Source: Gordoniibacillus kamchatkensis
Lineage (GTDB): Bacteria > Bacillota > Bacilli > Paenibacillales > NBRC-103111
Direction of reading: 5' to 3'
Length of the DNA stretch: 64,000 nucleotides
NCBI RefSeq assembly: GCF_000829455.1
Contig: NZ_JXAK01000024.1
Location: 1 to 64,000 of the forward strand
Positions 47,002 through 56,505 of the stretch are shown piece after piece (position 1 is the first letter of the stretch; the number at the start of each line of letters is the position of its first letter). Below the pieces are notes generated by a model, which ran no database searches, was not told the DNA's origin, and saw only the letters and a program-made list of their open reading frames with translations. The position numbers and the translations under genes are program-made.

Positions 47002-50000
47002 TTGAACGATATAACTTTTTCTTGGAAGAGATTCTGGTGTCCTCGAACAGGTACAATTAATTTATCCGATGATGGCTACCTGTACAATCCTGAATCTGAG
47101 TATGGACATATAATTAATAAACATGTTGTTCCTTTCGATAAAATAGCAGGGATTCCTTGCTTAATATTATTAGGAGAACCAGGTATAGGTAAAACAGAGG
47201 CTTTACGAAATGTTATTAATTCGGAAGAAACCCCTACTCTCAGGATTGACCTTCGTTCCTATGGAACAGAAGCGCGGTTAATCCAAAACGTATTTGAAAA
47301 TCCTTTGTTTGAAGCATGTCTGAAAGGAGAGCACATTTTACATCTCTTTTTGGATAGTTTGGATGAATGCTTATTGCGAATAGATTATGTGGCAGTTTTG
47401 TTGGCAGAAGAAATTAAAAAATATAGAACCAACCCGAACCTAAAAAATCTTTTTCTAAGAATCGCTTGTCGAACCGCCGATTGGCCAAGTCTACTTGAGC
47501 GAGAGTTAATGGAGATATGGGGAAATAATAACATTCTGATCATGGAGTTGGCACCATTACGAAGAATGGATGTTTATAGCGCTGCAGTCGAGCTTGGTAT
47601 CGATGCTGATAGGTTCATTGATGAAATACGAGCAAAAGAAGTAACCCCACTTGCAATTAAGCCGATCACACTAAAGTTTCTTTTTAATCTTTATATACGA
47701 CATGGCAACTTTCCATCAACACAAAAGGAGCTTTATTTGCAAGGCTGTGAGCTTCTCTGTGAAGAAACAAATGAGAGCAGAATTGTATCTCGGAATATAG
47801 GGGATTTGAGTGCTAAGGATCGTTTGAAAGTAGCTTCGCGTATTGCGGCATTAATGGTTTTTTCCAATAAATACGCTGTGTGGCGTGGAATTAATTTTGG
47901 AGATGTTCCTGAGGAGGATATCACCCTAAGAGATATTTCGGGCGAGCATCCGCGTCAAAGAGATGTATCATTAATAATTCCCGAATCTGAGATTGATGAA
48001 ACCCTATCGACAGGCCTATTTTCTTCAAGAGGTTTGAATCGTTTCGGATGGGCCCATCAAACGTATGCGGAGTTTTTGGCAGCGTTATACATCACTCAAA
48101 ATGAACTATCTCCGGTGCAAATTATGAGCATTATTGAGCATCCTCTTGATTCAGAACGAAAGATAATTCCGCAACTTCAAGAAGTTTCAGCTTGGATGGC
48201 AACAATGAATATAGAAGTGTTCCGTCACATCATCAAGTGTGATCCGCAGGTACTTCTTCGAAGTGACGTGGCAAGTGTAGATGTTGAAGATAGAAAGTCT
48301 TTGGTTAATGGTCTGATGGAGTTATATAGCGCGGAAAGAATTAAGGACTGGGATTTCGATGAATATTTCTATAAATTGTATAACCCATTTCTTGATAAAC
48401 AAATTAAACCATATGTATCTGATAAGCAACATAGTTATGTGGCGCGGCGTGCCGCCATTCGAATAGCAAGAGCATGTAAACTAGGTGTACTGCAGGATGA
48501 TTTACTTGAGGTAGCATTAAATAAGGATGAGGAGTATCAAGTTCGAGTTCAAGCAGCTTACGCACTTTGTGAATTGGCAGATGAACAAACTAAAAGGAAG
48601 ATGCTTCCGTTAGCAAAGTCCGAGTCAGGAGAAGATGCTGATGATGAACTAAAAGGTGCATCACTCCGCACATTGTGGCCTCAGTATTTATCTGGAGAAG
48701 AACTATTTTCGCTGCTAACTATTCCTAATCGTAGAAATTTCACCGGACTGTACAGAATGTTTTTGAACTATGAAATTGTCGATAAGTTACAAGTTAGAGA
48801 CTTACCAGCTGCACTACGATGGGTTTTAAAGCATGCTGATAATTACCATTTTGATCATCAAATTGATGATTTAATTTATGGAATCATGAACAAGGCAGGC
48901 GGGTATTTAGGTGAACCTTTAGTTCTCAAAGCTTTCACTGATGTTATACGAGTAAGATTAGTTCATCATGATACCTTTAATTATATTACTGATTTGATTC
49001 TGGATAAAAATACGCGCCGAGCAATCCTATCTTCGTTAATGTATACAACTTGCGAATATGAAGAAGTGTTTAATGCATCTGTATTTTACTGTTTTATTAA
49101 ATCCGAGGATTTATCATGGATGATTGAACATCTACAGAGAGAGTCTGTACCAAAATTTAAACATAAGTGGGCTGTTTTGATAAAATATACGTTTAATGAC
49201 TCTAATCCTGAAGATGTGGAACTTGTTTATAGTGCCATTCAGAACAACGAAATGCTGGCTGAACAATGTGGACAGTTTTTTATTAGTATTCCGATAGATT
49301 CTGAACAGGCTCGCGAGCTCAAAGATAGTTACATGCGAAGGGTAAAATGGCTGGAGCCGAGAAAAGAGTATCCTCCTATTCACCCATCTATTGATGAAAG
49401 AATAGGCTTGCGTTTAAATGAATTCGAAGCTGGGGATTTAGATGCTTGGTGGCGTTTAAATTGGGATTTAGGAATTAAAGAAGAAAATAGGCGCGTGGAA
49501 GAATTTGAGCCTAATATAAAATCACTACCCAATTGGAGTAAGGTAAGTATTTGCGATGAAGAGCGTATGTTATCTGCTGCACGAAAATATTTAGTGGAGA
49601 AAAATATTGATGCTACTGACTGGTTTGGTACAAACACTCTTCATAGACCAGCTATGGCTGGATATAGGGCTCTAAGGATGGTTTACGAACAAGACTTTAG
49701 GTTTTTACTATCGCTGACTTCACCCCATTGGGAAAACTGGTCTCCGGTTATCTTAACACAATGGGTATCGTCAGAACGTGAAGAAGAATTGATACGTAAT
49801 CAATTAGTTAAGTTAGCCTATAACAACACACCTGATAGAGTAATTTCACATTTATTACAACTTATAGATAAAGAAAACGAGCTGCATTCTAATGTATTTA
49901 TAATTAAGTCTATGAAAGAATGCTGGGATGCTAGACTAGGAGAAGTGGTCTTAAATAAGTTAAAGAATCAAGGGCTAATGCCGGAATCTATGAAGTGCTT

Positions 50001-51177
50001 ACTTGATGAACTATTAAAAAATCAAGTTGATGGAGCAGAGGAATATGCCAAATCTCTAATTGCGCATCAATTCTTAGGTGATGAAGATTTTCGAAAGAAA
50101 GCTATGATTGCTGCTGTTGTGCTGCTGAATAACTCCGGAAGAGTTGGCTGGGAAACTATTTGGCCACTTAAAGAAGCTTATCCTGATTTTGTCCAAGACA
50201 TTGTTTTTTCTTTTTCAAGCGGATTCGAAGGAAGCAAATTATTCCAAGACTTGCCTGAGACAGCGCTTGCCGATTTTTATATCTGGTTGGTACAGAGATT
50301 CCCTCATAAAGAAGACCCGAATCATGATGATGAAGAGATGGCCCATTTTGTTGGACCTCGGGAAGAAGTAGCTGATTTAAGGGATGGGATTTTACGCTAT
50401 TTGACTAACAAAGGGACATTAGAATCTTGCAACCAGATTGATCGGTTAATCTCAGAACTTCCAGAACTTCCGTGGTTAAAGTGGACACTGATAGAGGCAC
50501 AAGGAGTCACTCGTCGAAATACTTGGTCTCCACTTCTCCCTATAGAAATTATCCAGTTAATAGGGAATAGAAATAGCAGGCTTGTTCAAAGTGAGGAACA
50601 ATTATTGGAGGTGCTAGTTGAATCTCTTAACAGGCTTGAGCAAAAACTGCACGGAATTACACCGGAAGTCATGTGGCTTTGGAATGAAATCGATAGACGA
50701 AAATATAGGCCTAGAACTGAAAATGAATTTTCCGACTATGTAAAGCAACACCTAGTAGAAGATCTTCAAGGTAGGGGGATCATTGTTAACCGAGAAGTCG
50801 AAATACGAAGAAGTGCTGGATCGTTGCCTGGGGAGCGAACAGATATTCATGTTAATGCAGTATTATCAGGCGGTGTAAGAGAATCTCTTGAGATAATTAC
50901 AGTTATTATCGAGGTTAAAGGAAATTGGCATCGAGAACTTTTTCAAGCTATGGAGACACAATTAGTAAATAGATATCTTAAAGAGGGCAAGTGTAAGAAC
51001 GGCTTATATTTGACTGGTTGGTTTGCAAGTTCGAGTTGGGATGCAACTGATAATCGTAATTCTGCAATTCCATCATGTGGACTTGAAGATGCCAAGGTTA
51101 TTTTGAAAGATCAGGCTGCAATTTTGTCTAAACAAGGAGTTAATGTTAGATCATTTGTAATGGATTTAAGTCTGTAA
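47002..51177 (+). CDS. Giant NACHT/STAND-type NTPase with helical repeats and C-terminal nuclease-like domain
   Basis: GGAGGT at 46989-46994 fits the TTG at 47002, since the upstream GTG lies inside the ribosome site; the protein has 1391 residues. Walker A GEPGIGKTE is near residue 60 and Walker B LHLFLDSLDE near 110, with a sensor-like RIACRTADWPS, so it is a NACHT-type P-loop NTPase. After about residue 450 come many HEAT-like helical repeats. The last 150 residues hold ERTDIHV, IIEVKGNW (ExK near residue 1304) and METQLVNRYL, the D, ExK and Q of a PD-(D/E)XK fold. In animal and bacterial NLR-type proteins the repeats sense a ligand and the NTPase drives oligomerisation. A nuclease at the C-terminus, opposite to the usual bacterial layout, is notable. 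Confidence 0.8.
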   Translation: MNDITFSWKRFWCPRTGTINLSDDGYLYNPESEYGHIINKHVVPFDKIAGIPCLILLGEPGIGKTEALRNVINSEETPTLRIDLRSYGTEARLIQNVFENPLFEACLKGEHILHLFLDSLDECLLRIDYVAVLLAEEIKKYRTNPNLKNLFLRIACRTADWPSLLERELMEIWGNNNILIMELAPLRRMDVYSAAVELGIDADRFIDEIRAKEVTPLAIKPITLKFLFNLYIRHGNFPSTQKELYLQGCELLCEETNESRIVSRNIGDLSAKDRLKVASRIAALMVFSNKYAVWRGINFGDVPEEDITLRDISGEHPRQRDVSLIIPESEIDETLSTGLFSSRGLNRFGWAHQTYAEFLAALYITQNELSPVQIMSIIEHPLDSERKIIPQLQEVSAWMATMNIEVFRHIIKCDPQVLLRSDVASVDVEDRKSLVNGLMELYSAERIKDWDFDEYFYKLYNPFLDKQIKPYVSDKQHSYVARRAAIRIARACKLGVLQDDLLEVALNKDEEYQVRVQAAYALCELADEQTKRKMLPLAKSESGEDADDELKGASLRTLWPQYLSGEELFSLLTIPNRRNFTGLYRMFLNYEIVDKLQVRDLPAALRWVLKHADNYHFDHQIDDLIYGIMNKAGGYLGEPLVLKAFTDVIRVRLVHHDTFNYITDLILDKNTRRAILSSLMYTTCEYEEVFNASVFYCFIKSEDLSWMIEHLQRESVPKFKHKWAVLIKYTFNDSNPEDVELVYSAIQNNEMLAEQCGQFFISIPIDSEQARELKDSYMRRVKWLEPRKEYPPIHPSIDERIGLRLNEFEAGDLDAWWRLNWDLGIKEENRRVEEFEPNIKSLPNWSKVSICDEERMLSAARKYLVEKNIDATDWFGTNTLHRPAMAGYRALRMVYEQDFRFLLSLTSPHWENWSPVILTQWVSSEREEELIRNQLVKLAYNNTPDRVISHLLQLIDKENELHSNVFIIKSMKECWDARLGEVVLNKLKNQGLMPESMKCLLDELLKNQVDGAEEYAKSLIAHQFLGDEDFRKKAMIAAVVLLNNSGRVGWETIWPLKEAYPDFVQDIVFSFSSGFEGSKLFQDLPETALADFYIWLVQRFPHKEDPNHDDEEMAHFVGPREEVADLRDGILRYLTNKGTLESCNQIDRLISELPELPWLKWTLIEAQGVTRRNTWSPLLPIEIIQLIGNRNSRLVQSEEQLLEVLVESLNRLEQKLHGITPEVMWLWNEIDRRKYRPRTENEFSDYVKQHLVEDLQGRGIIVNREVEIRRSAGSLPGERTDIHVNAVLSGGVRESLEIITVIIEVKGNWHRELFQAMETQLVNRYLKEGKCKNGLYLTGWFASSSWDATDNRNSAIPSCGLEDAKVILKDQAAILSKQGVNVRSFVMDLSL

Positions 51178-51417
51178 GTTACATGAAATGATATGTTTTA
51201 AAGAGACAATCCTTTTCATTTGGGATAAAAATTGAACATAGAAATAGACCTAAGTTTATAAGAGTTTGATGTGAGATTCATACGGGTTCGTTGGGGAGAT
51301 TTTTGAAATCTACATCGACTCTTCTGCTGCCTTTAGTAGTAAAATATTACTTTCTACGAGACGGCTTTAATGTTAAAAGATTAAATTCATTTATTAGATA
51401 GGTTAGTTTTCCCACCT
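51178..51417. other. Intergenic, no gene seen
   Basis: About 240 AT-rich bases lie between the NACHT gene and the upstream block of the first Y RNA. No ORF or terminator of note is seen. Confidence 0.5.
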
Positions 51418-51473
51418 CGTAATACTTTCACCCTGTTCGTTTTCTTATAAGTAAGCGAAAATACGATCAGAAG
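51418..51473 (+). promoter_or_regulatory. Conserved upstream block of Y RNA 1 (promoter/operator)
   Basis: Starting CGTAATACTTTC, this block recurs at 62521-62576 ahead of Y RNA 2. It contains an imperfect palindrome, TTCGTTTTCTT-AT-AAGTAAGCGAA at 51436-51459 (9 of 11 pairs), and ends with GATCAGAAG. A -10-like AATACGAT lies inside. Conservation between two loci 11 kb apart argues for a shared promoter and regulator. Confidence 0.6.
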
Positions 51474-51493
51474 GCAATCGCCTAATGGTAAGG

Positions 51494-51640
51494 CCGAGAT
51501 CATCGAGGCGCATGAACGGGTTACTTCGCCTGGTAAGCGACGTGTCGTTGGTTCGAATCCAACTTTCGCTGATGAGCGGAATAGCTCAGTGGTAGAGCAG
51601 TCTGTACCTATTCGACATCTTTCCTCGATGATCTCTTTCT
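51494..51640 (+). ncRNA. Y RNA-like RNA 1 with circularly permuted tRNA mimic (YrlA type)
   Basis: The ends pair perfectly over 13 bp (51496-51508 with 51623-51635) and TTT follows the 3' arm. Inside the stem is GAGGCGCATG ... GGGTTACTTCG, which recurs in all four RNAs; GG-T-AC pairs with GTACC leaving one bulged T, like the bulged helix bound by Ro60. The apical part is a tRNA mimic in permuted order: T arm GTTGG-TTCGAAT-CCAAC (51547-51563), acceptor strands TTTCGCT and AGCGGAA closed by GATG (51564-51581), then D arm GCTC-AGTGGTA-GAGC (51584-51598). Where a tRNA would have its anticodon arm, the Ro-binding stem sits. Bacterial YrlA RNAs are known to mimic tRNA this way. Confidence 0.8.
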
Positions 51641-51716
51641 AAAGTATGGACATGTAGTGGTGCCGATAAAGGTATCTCATAAGGTTCCCAAATTGTAATT
51701 TTAGGAGTAGATTGAG

Positions 51717-52951
51717 ATGGCAATCGTCCAAGTTAGATCCACTAATCCGCAGTTTTCGTTTTTGATCAAGAAAAATCCGAACTCCGGCATGATGCTTCGC
51801 TCAATCCGCAGGGGTATGGCGTACGGCTGGTACACGGATCAGCAGACTTTTAATGTGTATTTTAAAGATGCGGACAATGAGATTTCCTATAAGCAGCACG
51901 AAAATGAGAACTTCGAATATCTGAACGTATCGAGATACAACACGCCCTTATTTTCGCTGAATGCGATTAACGAATTTTTCTCTGCGCCGCTTAAGGCGCA
52001 AGACGATCGGGACGTTGAAGGCTACGAGCATACGTTTTTCATCAATATGATACATATCGAGCTGGTTCGGTACATCGAGTTTTTCGAGAAGCACTTAAAG
52101 GATTTCACTTTCGAAATTACCCACCAAGCTCATAAGAGCTATTCTCTTACCATTACGACACAGAAGAGTCTGTACCAGCTGCTTCATGCCGTAAGTGTAT
52201 TATGCTTGTTCCTCTCGATGTTCGGAAACGAATATATCGATATCTCGGACAGCATTCTGGATAAGTACATCAAGAGCATGAATGTGATTGATGCACCGTT
52301 TTATATTCGCAGCCTCTTTGTGCGGAATTTCCTGTCTACGAGGGACCGGTTCCAAAAATACAAAGCGGAGCTCGAGAAGACGGACCGCTATGATATTCAA
52401 TTCGCCTACGGAGGTACGGCTCTCCAGCGGAGAAATTATATCGGTAGCGCGTTAGCTTTTGATAAGTCGATCTTGGATGTGGGGTGCGGAGAAGGGTTTA
52501 TGCACTTCCTTTTGCCGGAAAAATCGAGGGCAGCTACTATGCGGTCGACATCAATGAAGAGCTGTTGGAGAAAGTGCAACGTAAAGCGGAGGCAAGAGAG
52601 ATCGATAACATCGTTACATTCACATCGATCGATCAGTTCCTTGAAAGCTACAATGGGGAGCAGGTTGATGTGATTTTGACAGAGGTCATTGAACATATGA
52701 GTCAGGACGAGGCCAAGCAGCTGATTCATCAAATCTGTGCGCATGTCGATTTTGACAACTTCATCATTACAACGCCCAACGCCGACTTTAACCGCTACTA
52801 CGAGCTGAGCGATTTCCGGCATGACGACCACAAGTGGGAGATGGGCGAAGAATCTTTTAAACAATGGATGCGCGATGTGATTAAGGAAACGAATCTGCAT
52901 GCTGAATTTGTTGCTGTCGGAGACGGCGTCAACAATATCCAAACTACGTAG
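51717..52951 (+). pseudogene. hen1: Hen1 RNA 2'-O-methyltransferase, frameshifted
   Basis: AGGAG sits before the ATG at 51717. Residues 1-240 match the N-terminal domain of bacterial Hen1, which activates the partner ligase. The methyltransferase domain starts with ILDVGCGEGF; here one T is missing after GGGTT near 52500, and the rest (YALPFAGK ... ILTEVIEHM with the metal-binding Glu-x-x-Glu-His, then WEMGEESFKQWM) is in the frame ending at 52951. Bacterial Hen1 methylates the 2'-OH at the repair junction so that the same tRNA cannot be cut again by ribotoxins. It is followed by pnkp 33 bp on, the canonical pair. Confidence 0.88.
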
Positions 52952-52984
52952 GGCGTCATTCTTAAGAAAAGGGGGGCCTGACAT

Positions 52985-55570
52985 ATGGAGATTCAAACGA
53001 GGGTCCACACGATTTTCATGCTGGTCGGGTCTACGGAATGCGGTAAAACGACGTTTGCCAAGGAAGTGCTGATTCCGGGGCTGCGTTTTGAGGATACCAG
53101 CCGTAATGTCAGGGCCAACATCCAATATTTGTCCTCTGACCAGATCCGCCAAGAGGTACTTGGATATGAATACGACAAGTATGATCAGGTGATGCTCGAG
53201 TCTAGCGAGCAAGCTTTTCACCTGCTGTTTGAAAGACTGAAGATGGTGACGTCTTTTCCGGTCAATGCGGAGTTTGTGGTCGTTGATACAACCGGGTTGT
53301 CCGAGGATTTTCGGGCAAAGGTGAAGGAGATTGCGTTTCAAAACAATTACAATCTCGAGGTCATCGTCTTCGATTACCGGAAGCGGGAAGATTACTACGC
53401 GTCGGAGCGTTCGAAGAAGCTGATCACGAACCACATTAACCGGCTGAAAAAAGAGGTTCTCGGTTCGCTGCCCCGCGAGGGATACGGTAAGATTCATAAA
53501 GTGCGTGCTAAAGACTTTTATGTGGCCGAAGAGAGAAGGGCGAATCCGGAGTACCAAATCATCTTTGAAGATTTGGATGCATACTTGGCGACGATTCTCC
53601 CTCAAGAACAGCAGTACATCATCATTGGCGACGTTCATGAATGTGTGGACGATTTGAAGGGGCTGCTGCTTGACCACGGATACAAGATCGAAGCGGGAAA
53701 GCTGGTTGTGTGCGATAAGCTGAAGCAAACCAAGCTGGTTTTGGTTGGAGACTGGATTGACAAAGGTAAGCAAACGAAGGACATCGTTGAGTTTCTGTAC
53801 GATAACCGGGAGCATTTTTTACTTCGTACTTGGAAATCACGAGAATTTCGTCGATAAGTATATCAAAGGTGAAATTGGTGGCGTTGATCAGGAGCTGCTC
53901 CATACGTATTTTGACTCGACATAGGTATTATTGAACGATTCGGAACTGCTGGGGAAATTCCAGCACCTGGTCTCGATTTCGAAGCCATTTTATCGGTATG
54001 TAGGTGCCAGGGGGCCGTCCTTCTTTGTCACTCACGCCCCGTGCCGGAATAAATACATCGGCAAGCTGGATACGAATTCTGTCCGGCATCAAAGGAATTT
54101 TCGAATCGATCGGGAAGCGCCGCTGGAGGGGCAGCTTGCTTTTTTGCAGGAGGAAGCGATCAAAAATCATCCATACCACGTGTTCGGGCACGTCACGGCC
54201 AAGCAGTCTTTCCGGATCGGTAATAAGATTCATATCGACACGGGAAGCGTACATGGCAACATGTTGACCTCCGTCAGTATCTCGTATAAACCGTTTATGA
54301 AGTCCCGGAAGTCCCGCCAATCGGTGATCACCGAGGAACTGCAAACCTTATTCAAAGTGGAACGTAAGGTTTCCGTTCAAGACCTTGGCGAGGATGACAT
54401 TCGCAGACTCCATTATTGCTCGCGAAATAAAATCAACTTCATCTCAGGTACGATGTCACCAGCTGACAAGAATGAAGAGACGAATGAACTGGAATCGTTG
54501 AAACGCGGTCTCGAATATTTCAGGGAACGCGGTGTTCAACAAGTCGTCCTGCAGCCCAAATATATGGGCTCGAGATGCAACGTTTATTTGAATAAGGATC
54601 TGGAGCAGTGCTTTGCGGTCAGCCGCAACGGTTACAAGATCAATCACGTGGATTTAACGGAGATTTACGGCAAGCTGCTGCAGAAATTCGGCAACTTTAT
54701 GGAAGAGCGGAAAATTGCCATGCTGATTCTGGATGGAGAGCTTCTCCCGTGGAAGGCGCTGGGAGAGGGGCTGATCGAAAGACAGTTCAAGCCCATTGAA
54801 AAAGCGTTGGAGACAGAGCTTACGTTCCTGAAGCAAAACGGTTTTGAGGAAGTCTTTAGTAAGCTCATTGCCGAATATGGGCGAGCGGTTTTGAAAAAGA
54901 CCAGCATCATACCGCGAAGTCCGCTTTAAGTGAAAAGTATGGTCCCAGTGTGTACCAAAACTACAAGTATGTCCATGAAATCAGAGATACTTATGTCCCG
55001 CTAACTGAGCACGTGGAGTCTTATCAGACGTACAGAAGGCAGCTGGAGCTGTATGCGGAAGACGAAGCCATGGAGTATAAGCCGTTTGCCGTTCTAAAAA
55101 TTGTGTATGAAGACGGTAAGGAAGAAATCCCGGAATGGAAGACTTCCGAGATGTATGGTTTTCTGTCGGAGGATGAGGCACTTATGATGGACTTGTCCGA
55201 ACCAGACTGCCTAGAGAATGCGGGGCGTTACTTCTCCAAACTTACGACGGAGAACCATATGGAGGGCATTGTGATTAAGCCCGAGCTGTGGAACGGAAAA
55301 ACGGTGCCTTATATGAAGGTGCGAAATCCCGATTATTTGTCCATCATTTACGGGTATGATTACAAGTTTCCGCATAAATACCGAAAGCTGCTCAAGCAAA
55401 AGAATGTGAATCAAAAGCTTCGCACCTCACTCAATGAGTACCAGCTTGGGATGCGAATGCTGGCGGTACCATTTGAAGAGATTGCGCCTGAGCATGAGGC
55501 ATATAAAGAGATCGCGGCCAATTTGCTGTTTGAAGTTGCGCAGGAGCGGGAGATCGATCCGCGTTTATAA
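52985..55570 (+). pseudogene. pnkp: Pnkp polynucleotide kinase-phosphatase-ligase, interrupted three times
   Basis: The ATG at 52985 follows AAGGGGGG. The 5'-kinase has GSTECGKTT at residues 15-23. The metallophosphatase has IIIGDVHE, VGDWIDKG and, in the next frame, LGNHENF. The ligase has LQPKYMGSRC with the candidate nucleotidyl lysine, LDGELLPW and EGIVIKP. Lesions: an extra C near 53826 shifts the frame at LVLGNHE; a TAG at 53922-53924 lies in frame after HTYFDST; one T is missing near 54905 (SYHTAKSALSEKYG restored). About 862 codons overall is the normal family length. With Hen1 it heals and seals cleaved tRNAs. As read, no full-length product can be made. Confidence 0.88.
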
Positions 55571-55740
55571 TCATGATATGGTGTCTGAACCATTCAGTGG
55601 ATTCGGGCACTTTTTTTATACATGGAAATCTCGGAGCGTTTAGGTCTAACCAAATATTCCCGTTCCCTGAGGATTTGAAAAGGTTATAATGCGATTAATG
55701 GGAGTAGGCACAGGAGCTATTAGGAAGTGAAGTGGAAGCG

Positions 55741-56471
55741 ATGTTAAATCAAGCAATGGAAAAAAGCTTAAGTAAAATGATGACGAAGATTCTTCGGCAC
55801 ACCCCCGAGGATTTTGGCGTTGTCTTAGATCCAGTGACGGTTCGTGTACGTTAAGCACTTTGCTGGAAGCCATTCAAGCCCAGCCGAAATGGGCGTTGGT
55901 GAGGCAGGAAGATATCGAGCAGGTTGTACGCAACTCGGATAAGCAGCGTTTTAAAATCGAAGTCGGTCGCATAAGAGCACGGTACGGTCACAGTCATGAT
56001 AAAGTTCAATATACACCGGGAGAACCTCCAGCCATTCTATACCATGGGACAAACAAGATAGCTCTCCAATCGATCTTGAAAGAGGGCCTAAGTCCGATGA
56101 GCCGGCAGTATGTTCATTTGTCGGAAGGCACCCATTTTGCAACGCTCGCGGGAAGTCGTAGAGGAGAGCTGGTGATACTCAAGGTAGACACGTTGGGCTT
56201 CTATATCGGGATCACCGGCTGGATATGTGATGAACGAAGAGGTAAGCATCTGAAGGACCTTGTACGAATGATTCCGCTAGACCGGCTTATGATCGAGACA
56301 GACGCACCGTTCTTGACTCCACGGGACGTAAAAGAAAAGCCAACGGATGGACGGAACGAGCCTGGATTCCTGCCGCATATCCTGCAAGCCGTAGCACGAT
56401 GTATCGGAAGACCTGCTGAAGAGGTAGCTAAGGCAACAACTGAGACAGCGGCTGAGTTTTTTGGAATTTGA
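55741..56471 (+). pseudogene. kptA: KptA RNA 2'-phosphotransferase fused to a TatD C-terminus
   Basis: The start MLNQAMEKSLSK leads into MTKILRHTPEDFG, the KptA/Tpt1 N-terminus. An extra base near 55826 shifts the frame; DGSCTLSTLLEAIQAQPKWA and YHGTNKIALQSILKEGL (the HGT of the NAD site) follow in the frame ending at 56471, with YVHLSEG..FAT. KptA removes an internal 2'-phosphate using NAD. After LVILKVDTLG the sequence changes abruptly to FYIGITGWICDERRG ... IETDAPFL and FLPHILQAVA, the last third of a TatD metal-dependent nuclease. The KptA C-terminus and the first two thirds of TatD are missing, which indicates a deletion joining two neighbouring genes. Neither enzyme is complete. Confidence 0.85.
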
Positions 56472-56505
56472 TGATGTCGAAAAGAAAGTTTGCAGGAGGA
56501 CATGA

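Noticed and set aside
51452-51575. A genuine tRNA gene, because T arm, D arm and a 7-bp acceptor stem are present
   Set aside because: There is no anticodon arm; the central part is the Ro-binding stem shared with three other RNAs, and the arms are better explained by the permuted mimic.
52436-53815. 459-residue minus-strand ORF across hen1 and pnkp
   Set aside because: It is antisense to conserved Hen1 and Pnkp motifs and has no family features.
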